From Lactifluus volemus (Eukaryota > Basidiomycota > Agaricomycetes > Russulales > Russulaceae), in contig WTXI01000344.1 in the NCBI GenBank assembly GCA_022376515.1, positions 1 through 36,587 on the forward strand: a DNA stretch of 36,587 bases, read 5' to 3'. Position numbers and translations under genes: made by a program. Shown here in pieces: positions 9,995-20,890 of the stretch (position 1 is its first letter; each line of letters begins with the position of its first letter). The notes below the pieces were generated by a model. The model was not told the DNA's origin. It made no database searches and saw only the letters and a program-made list of their open reading frames with translations.

Positions 9995-12900
9995 AGTGAA
10001 AGAGTTAAGGTTACATTTTTAGAAAGGGTGGTGGAGCGGACTGATAAGATAAGATAGTACTACGAATAGCGTTTTCAGTTTCAACGACCCAGTGCGCACC
10101 CTTGCCTTGAATTCATTCCACCGCCGCAGAGTTGGGTGGAACGAGGATGACTCCGAGAGTCAGACTCTGGAGCTGGACATCTCGGTGTGGCTCAGGATGT
10201 TAGGACTACTGAGCTGCAGTGAGTGGAAAGTTGCGGTAAAATTCAGCCACTAGTACTAGTAGCGAAAGTGGGTATTTTTCGACCTCCTCTGCTGTGCTTC
10301 CGGATATGGGCCACCACCGCACTCGTCGTCACGCCAAAATGGAAATACAGTTTAGAGTCCCCGTCCACGGCCTTATTTACTTACTTCCCGGGCCGTCGCC
10401 AGTAGGAGCACTAACTAACTCAACGAACTAAGTTTTTTGACACGCCTTTTTATTTTGCGACTCGGATGACGGAACAGCTGCCTTTGATAGAACTCGGGCT
10501 CGGAAGGTCAATGTGGGAATCCACTGGGCGGCCTTCCATCCCCAGGGTAGAGATGCATTTCCGAAGAACGTTATTTGATTACTCTCAGGAACCCGGCTTT
10601 CCCAGCAATAGGGCCATAAATTTCGAATGCGCCGGAGGATCTCTGCTGCGGAGCCAAGTGATCTACGCATGATGGCGTAAAGGCGCCTCGTACCCTTCCG
10701 TCTCCCCCTGCTCAAAACGGGGCTGCCGCATGGACAAGGGCCTTACGCTACAGTATCTACTTGGGTGGGCCGTGAAACCCCTTCACCACGGCAATCTATT
10801 CTCCCATTGGCCCGCGCTACTATCAATGGCCAAAGGTATCAGATGTACGCCTCCGCCGCGTCGCAGCTCTCCCTTTCGAAATGAGACAGCATTGTCGTGC
10901 ACCTTCCGAGTCGAGAAGCCTGAGGTGGCTCAGGTGGGTGCGCTGCATTTGTGAGGGAGTGGGGTTCAGAACTCGTTCCACGACGCGGCCACTTCGGTCA
11001 CGATCGTCTTGCGCCTCGAGTTTCAAACTTCAAAAGCTTTCAAGTTAAGTGCTACTCCGCGCGGCCTCGTGCCCCACAACCCACCCCCTGCGTTTTTCTG
11101 CCTTCTTTATCCCTCGTGTCTACCACGTGCCCCGATACTTCCTTTCTGAACTTAGTCTTCCTCGTGCCACTGATGGTCCATCCTTTACAAATTTTTTGGG
11201 CTGTTTAGTTGCGTCCACCCCCGTTTCTCCGCGCTAAGTCTTCCGGCGCCTCGCTCTGCCCTCCGGACCTTTCAACTTCTCTCTTTCAGGGAGATCGCGA
11301 GCGCTCTGACATTGGCTTACGCACTCGTAGTACACCTACGATTTTCGGGTAGACTCGGAAGCCTTTCAGCGCGCTTCAACTGCTGCGCTTGTTCTTGACA
11401 CGACATTACTCGCTTCGTACTGCAAGACCGTCTAGAAATATGCAATGGAGAGCAAGTAAAGCGTCGCAGCTCGTTCCCTTGCTTCCAAATGTCTCCCATT
11501 CTCGATCTCGCCTCAAAGTGCTCTCGACCCGGCGGTGCCTCGATACCGGCCTAGCACGCCCGTCGTTATAACTCTCGAAAAAAGGAAAGAACAAATCGTT
11601 TCCGCGCGATCGAGTCCATTTAGGTTTCCGACCACTCGGTACATGCCGATAATGGGACGTCGACACACTCTTGAGACGTCGCCCCATCCGCGGTCGGGTG
11701 GACTCAACGCGCGGTCGAACTTTGATGGTCCATTCTTCATAAAAGTTGACACTGGAAAGGTGATGGGGATAATTGTCCGTCCATGATTGTGAGGTTCTCA
11801 AAGCCGCCAAAGTGCGGTCCTGTCGACGCTCGGCCACTCTACCCGAATTGCAAAATGATCGTTTTGGCGCGGGGCCAACATGTGCTATGGATGTGTGTTA
11901 TGCGATTGTTTTTTTTTATTGTCTGTTGGGTGAAAAATCCACCTGTTTCTTTATGTGTACTGCAGCGAGGTTAATAAAGTTCAACTTGGTTGCTTGACAG
12001 TGCGCGAGGCCGCTTTGATCAGTCAGTTGATGGCGGTGGGGGGGGGGGGGGTGCCAGTGGATGATCGAGTTTTTTTTTCTCCGGTTGGAAAAGGCAAGGT
12101 TAAGGTTGGCTACTTGACAGTGCGCGAGCCGCTTCGATCAGTCAGTTGATGACGGTGGGGGGGTGGATGATCGAGTTTTTTTCTTCAGTTGGAAACAAAT
12201 AAATACCGGTAATGGTGGTCCAGACTAGTAGCATCACATGTGGCGACTCCCCGCGCACTATCCTAGCAGAACGCCCAAGTAGATCCATCAAAGGCCAGTC
12301 CGCTCAGTGTAAGAATGACGCTATCCGAACATCTTCGCGCTCTTTCAGAATTTCGCATTTATGGAATTTGATTGATCTGGAAAGATCCGAGGTACGATCG
12401 AGACCCTGAAGATGAAGTGCTGCCACGAGCTCAAGCGAGAAGAGCTGTACTGTACAGTACCGCCGCCACACGCCTCGGACTCGGAAACACCACAGCGAGT
12501 GGAAGGCTCACTGCAATAGGCGCTAGACGCGCGTTGACCACTTGCAATGCCTTGTACCGCATTCCTGTGTTCGCTATCCTGAGGAAGCGAGCAGGCTATC
12601 AGTAGCGGCAGATTGAATTGATGATCAGAATAACCACGAGCCGAGTGATGGATATCGCCACACGGGCCGGGAGTGCCTGCACAAGGTGCTGAGGTGACCT
12701 GGCCCCGCCGCCCCCAGCTGCCAAAATTCAAAAATGATTATTGTTACGCTAACTAACTGGTGTTACTGTCACGATTCCTTGGGTTGACAAAAACCATTTT
12801 CCATCAAGAGTCGGCTTGGGAACCGTGTCTAATTTATGTATGGCTCGGTGCCGCCTTTCCTCCACGTCACCTCCGCTTTGAATGCAACTTGGGGTAGTAC

Positions 12901-13438
12901 AGTAGTTTTGGATGCGTCTTGTGATAAATACAGTAGGGCGTTTTGAAATTTGTTTATCATTTTGTTGGTGTGTAAGCTGAATTTGACATCACCGGAACGG
13001 AACGGCCATTTATGGGTGATCGTACTCCCTTGTTACCATTTCTGCTTTTCCCTTTCAAGTTGCCAGGACCCATTTTGTCTTTACTATTATCCTTCATAAA
13101 CGACCTGGGGGATAACTTGATGGTGAGGGTTGAATGAAAAAAAAAACATACGGCAGCCGGGGATAACCCGGTGAGGTAAACGTAAACGGTTGTGTAAAGA
13201 TCTGGACTTCTTTCCTCGGGACAAGGTCACCCTTTGGGCCCTGACACCCGTTCGATCGCTAGGCCGGTCTGTTGGTTCAATGTCCTGTTCAAGCTCTCAT
13301 TTACTCATATGAAGGTACCACGCCCCTCTCTTTCAACTCACACTGTGAATCCCGGTAATCCCTTCTCGGTTACCCTCTCTCTTTCCTCGCCCTCAAATAC
13401 TTTCCCTCTTATTCCGTATCCTCAACCATCCCCCTTCA
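9995..13438. other. Long gene-poor region
   Basis: About 3.4 kb has no open frame with a recognisable domain on either strand. It contains an ACTAGTACTAGTAG tract (10249-10262), an imperfect 120-bp tandem duplication (11976-12195) and pyrimidine-rich DNA just before the P450 start (about 13320-13438). No tRNA or snoRNA could be supported by eye. Confidence 0.5.
11976..12195. repeat. Imperfect tandem duplication (unit about 100-120 bp)
   Basis: Two adjacent copies start at 11976 and 12096. Both contain CTTGACAGTGCGCGAG, then GATCAGTCAGTTGATG, a G-run and GATGATCGAG followed by a T-run. The copies differ by substitutions and by G-run length: 14 G at 12038-12051 against 7 G in the second copy. 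No coding frame is shared. Confidence 0.9.
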
Positions 13439-15795
13439 ATGTCACCCAACCGTAAACTTACTTCGTTCGAAAAGTCCATCCCGGACTATCGCAAACGTAT
13501 CCTTATCTCCCTCGCAAGGGCCATCCTTGTCCCTCCGCTCGTGACCTACCTCGCATTTCGTGTCGCTTGGAGATCGCTTTCCCCATGGCTTTCTTTTCCC
13601 TTAGCTCTCCTCAGCATTCCGGTCACCATCTGTCTCCGTTCCTACTATACGTTGTGGGTTCAAGACAGAGAAGCCGCCCGCTTGGGCGCACAGCCCATCA
13701 CCCGCGTACGCGGTCGCTGGCCCGGAAATCTCGACGTCGTCCTCCGTCTTGTCAAATCGTTCGAGGATGGTTATGTCCTCCAGGGCTTCGCCGACCTATT
13801 TGAGGAATATGGTTGTACGACGCTCAACACGAGGTTCTTCTGGGATGATCAGGTGAGCACGGCCTACCGTCATTTTCCCGCGATCGGGACAGGCTACTTA
13901 CGAGCTCGGATTAGATCATCTCCATGGACGAACAGGTCTTCAGATTCGTAGCCCACACTGGCTTCGCCCACTTCGAGAAGGGCATTTTGTGGCACGAGCG
14001 GATGTACGTCTTCCATCCCCCTCTCCAGCGCTTCCCTCTTAAACGCCGGTCCTTTTGACAGCGATAAACTCCTGGGAACAGGTCTTTTCAATGCGTGAGT
14101 GACTATGCTTCTTTTGATTGCCTTTATGCTCAATGTTATCCAGCGAAGGAAATCAGTGGAGAACGGTGCGGGAAAAGGCTTCTTCCCGCTCTTTAGCCGA
14201 ACTGATTACCACCACCTTCGTTCATTTGATGCAGGGCCGTCAAATAGCTCGTCCATTCTTCTCAAAGGAACGCATTTCGGACTTTCAGATCTTCGAGCAG
14301 ACTTCTGCGAAAACCCTCAATCTCATCGCAAACCGCGCTGCCGCCGATGCACCTATCGACATACAGGATCTACTCCAGCGGTTTACCCTCGACTCTGCCG
14401 CCCTCTTTCTATGGGGCACTGCGCTCGACACCCTTGACCAGCCACTCACGCAACCCGGACGTGTCGTCCTCGGTCCGAAAGGTTCTGCCCCAGTCGACGG
14501 TGGTACCGAATGGGACGTGTTCACCGAAGCGTTTGAGACCGTCGCGGTACTTATCACCCGCCGGGGCGTGCAAGGTGACACGTGGCCATTGCTCGAGTTG
14601 TTCAAGGACAAAACAGAGGACCCGATCCAGGTGATCATGGACTGGCTCGAACCCCTTGTGAAGCAAGCGATGACACGCAAGGCCAAGCATGTCGAGGCGA
14701 ATGGCGATGTCAAGGTCAACGCACGCGACGATGAAACCGTCTTTTTAGATTACCTCGCGTCTACAACTGATGGTCCGTCCACTTTATCTTCTTTATCTGT
14801 CTCCCGTGGTAGTCATTGAGATCGTGTGGCAGACGTCGACCATGTCCGTTATGAATTGATCACGTTCCTTATCGCGTCACGAGACACAGTAAGCGCTCAT
14901 GACTTTTTTTTTGCTATGAGCTCAGCAGAGAACTATTTATTGTTGCAGACATCCTCCCTTTTGACATTTGTTATATACCTACTCGCTCTTTACCCCGATG
15001 TGTGTCATCGTCTGAGGGAAGAGGTCGTCAACACTTTTGGTCTCACAGGCACACCCTCCTACGAGCACCTCAAAGATATGGATTACCGTGCGTTTTCTGC
15101 TCACATCTCGTGTATCCTTGTAAGCATTGCTTGACTGATATATATATCCGGCAGTGCATTCGGTACTCAAAGAAACCCTGCGGCTCTTCGCCTCAGCACC
15201 TCTCGTTGCGCGGACGTCACGTGACGATCCCCTCGTCATCCCAAGCACGAACAAGTTGTATCTCCCGCCCAGAACGCAGATCATGATGTCCTCCCTATTG
15301 GCGCACAAAAGACCAGATCTATGGGGCCCAGACGCAGAAGAGTTCCGGCCCGAGCGGTGGTCCGAGCCCGCCCTACTCGAGAAGGTCGCGACAACACCTT
15401 TCATGTACTCGCCATTCTACGGCGGCCCGCGTATCGTGCGTTTTACCTCTCCCCATCTCTATATTCGACCGTCTTAATGATTATGATCGGTAGTGTCTGG
15501 GCAAGGAGTTTTCGCTGAATCAAGCAGGGTACTTTATTGTGCGCCTGTTACAACGTTTCCAAGCCTTCCGCCTCGCACCGGAATTTATGCCCGCGGGGTC
15601 GCTGCCACCCGCCCACTGGGCAGGCATGCCTGGTCGCATGGGTGTCGAGAAGATTCACCCGGCGATCAACTTTACGATGCACAGCAAGGTGGGTTTTTAC
15701 CCTTTTTCCGTTCCTGAATTTCTCATGACATGGTGAAAATGTAGGGTGGTCTATGGTTGTTCGCGGACCCCGTGCTTTCGACTGACCATGCATAG
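13439..15795 (+). CDS. Cytochrome P450, CYP63-like, ten exons, apparently intact
   Basis: Exons are 13439-13852, 13915-14003, 14062-14094, 14144-14165, 14235-14772, 14833-14888, 14949-15087, 15155-15435, 15494-15688 and 15745-15795. All junctions are GT-AG with short introns (58-69 bp), and the 605-aa frame is unbroken. Two hydrophobic segments lie at about residues 20-40 and 46-66, then RLGAQPI-RVRGRWPGN. The I-helix reads ASRDTTS instead of the common AGxDTT, as in CYP63-type enzymes. Helix K has ETLR, followed by FRPERW and the heme loop FYGGPRICLG with its cysteine ligand; the protein ends soon after KGGLW. It should be an ER-anchored monooxygenase. Related CYP63 enzymes are linked to oxidation of alkanes, fatty acids or aromatics. 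The layout matches my memory of CYP63; subfamily and substrate are open. No biosynthetic partner genes are adjacent. Confidence 0.87.
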
Positions 15796-18700
15796 TTTTC
15801 TGCGCGCCGTTGTATCCCCCATACGTCGTAGAGATACCCTCTTTTTCCCCTGTTGTACACCATCTTGCGGGATGTCGGGATTGGACTTGCATGCTTTTTC
15901 CCTTTCCCCCCAACCCCCATTCATCTCACACATTTCTTGGTTTTGGTATAGTCACCGCGGATGTAATGTATGTTTTCTATTCGGAAAACTCCTCTAACGA
16001 TTATACGTATTCCCTTTCCCTCCTTCTCTGTCGCAACCATCTCATTTTTTGCATATTTTTTTTTCCCGTTACTTGATGCAAAATACAACACTAGTCAAAA
16101 CTTTATCGTTATTCAAAAATTCGCCTCATCCACCTGTGGTCCGTTGCCGCTAGGGGCTTTGTATCGCAGCGTCCGGCACATGGGTGATTGGATCTGCAGG
16201 CACTGTCAACATCGGCATGTATATGATAACATGTGAGAAAACGATTAGAGAGGATTACAAATTGCTCCGGTCTGCAAGGAGGATACCGGCGATGCGATCA
16301 GGAGTCGAGGAGGACCCGAGTTGCCGGTCAAAGCTGTCAAATGCGGGGGACGCGCGGGGTACACATTAATTTTAACAGTACGTTTCCCACCCCGGGGGTG
16401 CCTTTTCATTCATAAGCTTCCGTGGTGTTCTCCCTCCCATCAGCCTTTTTCGCCCGCATTTCAAGTAACAATAAGCTAAGGTTGATACTGGCAGCTTTGT
16501 TTCCCCAGGGAAATTCTCCACTTCCCAGCACCGGCCGGCGGTCCATGGTCAGTGATGATGCATCATGATGGCCTAATGGTCTCCTTATTGTTATTAAGCA
16601 TGGGTCATTCTTTCACTCCCCTCGCAACTGTCATTTTTCAGTTGCTGTTGGCACACCTGCTGCGCACTTTGTTTTTGTCCCTGAAGCAGCCCTGAGAAGC
16701 CGGTATTTACTCCCACTTGTTTTTTGCCTTGCGGCAATTGAAGGCTCGATTGAAGGCACACACGAGACCTTTGCTTTTGGAACCCCCCTTTTTCGACAAT
16801 CCTGCTGAGAAGGGAACGCCCGGATTTATTATGTACTAACTTAGTGTGGAGAGAAACGCACCGTGGAAGAAGGGCTTTCTTCTGATCATGGACCATCAAC
16901 TCATTTTTTACATACTGTAGTGGTATGCCACACCCACGCCGTTGAACGAAAGGAGAAGAGAAAAAAAAAACGCCAACTGTCCCATTCACGTCACGGTCCT
17001 CCCCCTTCTTTTGGGTTTGCGCCGCCTTATGGCCTATTTGCTGTAATCCCGGTGGGAGTAAGTTTAGTGTGCACAAACCTACTACAGTAGATATGTGGGG
17101 CGTCAACGTGGGGTGGAACGGCTTCTATCTTGGTTCTTTCTTATTGGCTCAGGCTGTTGTCCCCCACCGGGGATACTGTACATGTGAGTGAGCGCGCAGT
17201 TTGCGGCATTGATAGTGCTCCTCGCCCGAATTTCGGCTCAGGAACCCCCCCCCCCCCCAACCCCTGTAAGCTCTAAGTCCTAAACTCTAAGAATTGAATG
17301 ATATGACCTTTACTAGTATCGGCCGCCGTCGTGAACCATCAACACCATCACCACCACTACTAACAGTACGGTATCCTTTCTGGAAACAACGGCACAAGTG
17401 CAAGTAGTAGGTGCCTGAAGTCAAGGCTGCTGCAGTTGTTAGTAATAATGGTCCCTGTAACCTTTTTAGGGGAAGAAAAATTCGGTTCTTGCACGCCATT
17501 TTCTGGTCGTCTTGGTTAGCTCCCGGGTTTCTGGTAGTACTACTCGGATAACGCGGAGAGCTTGGTACGTCACGGTATCCGTGTTCATGCTATCCGGATT
17601 CCGCCGCCGCCGTCATCCACACGGTCACCGTGGAGCTAGCAACGGCAAAGATGCGGACCATCTATGCTGCAAGGTGGAACCGGAAACGGGCAAGTAGTAC
17701 TACTAGTACTAGTAGAGCCACCTAGTAGTAAAATGTATATGTAGCACCCACTTCAGCTCGCTCGCTGTCCGCATTCGAAATTAATATTCAAGACGCGTAA
17801 TACTGTAATTTCGAAGATGGAAAAGGTCTTTCATGATCGACCTGAAGAAATTTTATGATAAAGGTGTAAAGGTGTGACGGAAGTGTCAGAGCGGTATCTC
17901 CGGCCCGGCCCAGGCAAGAGAAACAGTTGGTCGGCCATCCATCAATTGTGAATGTGAAACATCGAAGTCCAATTTTTTTTCGCTCGTGTCGAAAGCTGTC
18001 GTCCCTCTAATGTATCAATTAAAAAGCGTCTACTTCCGCATGGTAAGATACACCGCGCTCATTGTCACTGCCATCTCAGCCACAGACCGATTTTGGGAAT
18101 CATTGGGGAAAGGTCTGTTTGGCGCGTCGTTACGGTGTAACTAACTCTTGCGCCCCTCCGGCATCTTTGGGTAACCCGATCGAACATTCTTAATGGTCAG
18201 CGGCGTCTCTCTTGTTTTTTTTTTTCTTTTGATTTCTTTATGGTCATTTCCATTTTCAGTGTTTACCCCGCGCTCACCGGCTGACTGCTCACAGGTCCGT
18301 CCCCTCGTCCCATTGCATTTTAGGCCAAAGGTAGATAGATGCTAGACCCCGTGCCGTCGCCACAATTGTTTGGGAGAAGCGAGCTGGCCGTCTGGCCCTA
18401 TCGGTCCTTCCCTACACTGCGAATAGGGAAGGGCTGATCATACCAAGTTAGTAACTTCCATCACAACAGACCCTCGTATTGACAGGGGGCCCTGCGTCAA
18501 TTCTGATTTCTTACTCTCCAGAGAGAGCGTTGAAATGTTCAATCGGCTGCGCTGGACGTACCAGAACTGATTAAAGCATCACGTACCCTTGGGATCAAAA
18601 CAACGCTCAAAGATGTGACCCTCTGTCGCCGGCACGTTTTGACAGTGATGGTCCTCTTATATGTCGCTCTCTCGACATCAAATAAGTAGAGGTGCGAAGC

Positions 18701-19171
18701 CCCGACTCGCCTATAATTGAAAAGTGGAAGTCGCATAAATGCCCCCGAAGGCGCCGGAAGAAGCCCGGGTTGGTCGCGCACAACATCCGAGCCTACCGTT
18801 CCCCCGTGTCCTTCTTACTTGATCGAGATTTTGGATTCATTAGCTCGGCGATCCTATCGTAGTGCCTCAGAGATTTACCGAGGCTTTGATTTTGATGACG
18901 CAACCCTCGACAGCTTACACCGACGTGAGCTGTATTGCGCCGATGCAGAACCAACGATAGAATTCAGTCCCTTTACTGTTCTATTTCCTGTAAAGTGAGA
19001 TCGCATTCATACTACACATACACCAGGTACGCATGGAGCGGCGCAAGATATCGCGCAAGGGAGTTCATGATGTACTAAAGAGACTACAGCGATTTCAGGC
19101 ATCGAATGACGAGGTACTAGACACAATGTCAAACATTATGTATCAAAGAGAAGAGACCACTCAATGGTGAT
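15796..19171. other. Long gene-poor region
   Basis: About 3.4 kb lies between the P450 and the next F-box gene. It holds homopolymer runs (C-run near 17246-17259, T-runs near 16057 and 18212) and a TAGTA-rich patch (17693-17731). A 170-codon minus-strand frame at 16594-17106 and a 93-codon plus-strand frame at 18717-18998 have no recognisable motifs. No RNA gene was recognised. Confidence 0.5.
17693..17731. repeat. TAGTA/ACTAGT short repeat patch
   Basis: This is a run of overlapping AGTAGT, ACTACT and ACTAGTACTAGTAG units followed by CTAGTAGTA. The palindromic unit recurs at other intergenic places in this window, for example 3188-3200 and 10249-10262. Confidence 0.7.
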
Positions 19172-20890
19172 TCACATGTCAAGGGATATAATTGGGGGAA
19201 GTAATGGTATCATCCAGGTGTGGACTGTGACAGGGCGATTGGCGAGCTGGCGTGCGGTAATAAATTGTTCTTTTTCTATAGCCCACGGCGAGGATAAGGG
19301 TTCCAGCGAGGAAAAAGCTCCTATGAAAAGATCATGAAGAGAGGGCAGTACCCCGACGATCATGTCCCCAGAAAGCTCGTTCAGCGCAGGGACTATCAGC
19401 GGCACCAGATCATTGGAAATACGCAGAGTCCTGACGGCTGGGAATAGTTGCAAAATTTCAAGCCATTGCGCGGAGTCCATGTCGCATTCGAGTCGCTTGG
19501 TTTGCCGCAGAACAGGATCCGATGGACGAATGTCGAGCTGTTCCACTTTGTCAAGCAAAGTCGAAAAGTGGTCACATATCTGGGAAAGAGATGAGATCTG
19601 CCAATCTAAGTCTCTGGAAAGCACTCCAATGGAAGATCTGTTGACTCGGAGTTCGTGGTCATCCCCTGCCACTCCAAGGGCAATTGAGGCCGCATCGTTA
19701 GGTCGAATGGATATTGTCGCTAGGAGTGGTATCTTGGGCTTTAATATGCGACCAATAAAGTAGGAAAAATGTGGCATCTCAAAGACAAGCTGGTTGAAGA
19801 ACCGTATATCCAGCTGGTCAACTTGAAGTAGTGGTGTATCGACCCGGGCTGCGAAGTCTTCAAGGTACTCGCTCACGCCCCGGAATGCCAATTTGGTGAG
19901 AGCGGGGAGGATTACGTGGGTCAATGGAGGTGGATGGTGATTTCTAGGATCGGGGTAAGAAGCTGGGGATTTGAATCCAATCTCAAAGCTTTTCAGATTG
20001 GTCAATGTGGATAGGCATCGGACCATCGCTTCAGGCGAAATATACCCAGTATCTGGTATACACAAGAGTTGGAGGTTGACGAGGTTATGGGAAGATAGAA
20101 GAAGTTTTGGCAATCCTGGAAATGGGACGCCAATCAAAGAGACCCACTTGACATGTGGAACGGATCCCCCCATAAAGGTATCGGGAAGCGGCTCCCTCCA
20201 AACAACAGACCAAAGGGAGAAAACCCAATGTGTCAGCGCTGGAAAGGGCTCCTGCATCACGGTGAAGAGTCGTTCTAACATATCATTTGACGTAGGGGCG
20301 ATAGTTATCTGGCACACGCGATCACGATGCTCGAGAGCGGCAAAGATGTTATCTAAATCATTGCTTCGAGACCGCGTTTGAAGGTCCAAGTTGGATACGA
20401 CGATAGGAAAGCGCGGCCAGACATCCAACGTCTTCCTCACGGGTGTTGTACTGAAGCAGAAAAGTTGCAAATCAAGACGGTGGGGCGATGCATACACGAC
20501 GGATCGCCATCTCCGGCATACGTGTACCAGCACGATCCAGTTCTGAGGTTGAGGCAACATGAATCGATTCGTTTGACAGAAGAAGTCGAAGATGTCCAGG
20601 AGAACATCTTCGGGGAGGGATCTAATGGTTACGCGTGGGAAAGAAATCACTGGCAGGTCTACCCCATCCCATGTCATTAATTGTTCCGACGGCGGGTCCA
20701 AAATATAATGGAACCGCGACGTACCTATCCTTTGTCGTTCATTAAAGAATTCCTTCCGGTGACGTGCGATGATATGCTTTCTCATCTTGCAGCTCGTACG
20801 GCCATCTATGGACTTCGAAGAAGTGTTACTAGTAGCCTGAGAGGTGGAGATACTAGTAGCAGTATCTATTTGTTGAGAGAATAGAGGCAT
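19172..20890 (-). CDS. F-box-like/LRR-type protein, intact
   Basis: This single-exon gene encodes 572 aa. The F-box-like segment is at about residues 87-145 (VTIRSLPEDVLLDIFDFF, then LVHVCRRWRSVVYASPHRLDL). The rest is a leucine-rich body with repeats such as LPALTKLAFRGVSEYLE and a C-terminal segment ending RQLANRPVTVHTW. It is close in plan to the frameshifted gene at 23112 and the relic at 25238, and more distant from the zinc-finger-tailed gene at 4395. The probable role is an SCF ubiquitin-ligase adaptor with an unknown target. The N-terminal 35 residues are Ser/Thr-rich. The start was taken as the first Met; later starts would still keep the F-box. It has no intron, unlike the 1205/6380 family. 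Confidence 0.8.
   Translation of the reverse strand: MPLFSQQIDTATSISTSQATSNTSSKSIDGRTSCKMRKHIIARHRKEFFNERQRIGTSRFHYILDPPSEQLMTWDGVDLPVISFPRVTIRSLPEDVLLDIFDFFCQTNRFMLPQPQNWIVLVHVCRRWRSVVYASPHRLDLQLFCFSTTPVRKTLDVWPRFPIVVSNLDLQTRSRSNDLDNIFAALEHRDRVCQITIAPTSNDMLERLFTVMQEPFPALTHWVFSLWSVVWREPLPDTFMGGSVPHVKWVSLIGVPFPGLPKLLLSSHNLVNLQLLCIPDTGYISPEAMVRCLSTLTNLKSFEIGFKSPASYPDPRNHHPPPLTHVILPALTKLAFRGVSEYLEDFAARVDTPLLQVDQLDIRFFNQLVFEMPHFSYFIGRILKPKIPLLATISIRPNDAASIALGVAGDDHELRVNRSSIGVLSRDLDWQISSLSQICDHFSTLLDKVEQLDIRPSDPVLRQTKRLECDMDSAQWLEILQLFPAVRTLRISNDLVPLIVPALNELSGDMIVGVLPSLHDLFIGAFSSLEPLSSPWAIEKEQFITARQLANRPVTVHTWMIPLLPPIISLDM

Noticed and set aside
9995..13438. Possible tRNA or other RNA gene in the long spacer
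   Set aside because: No A-box/B-box pair with a foldable cloverleaf was found by eye; a tRNA search program would settle it.
16594..17106. 170-codon minus-strand frame
   Set aside because: No motif, no paralogue, and composition like surrounding non-coding DNA with homopolymer runs.
17246..17300. C-run followed by CTAAGTCCTAAACTCTAAG as a telomere-like repeat
   Set aside because: The units are irregular and do not match a TTAGGG array.
18717..18998. 93-codon plus-strand frame
   Set aside because: No recognised motif or neighbour support.
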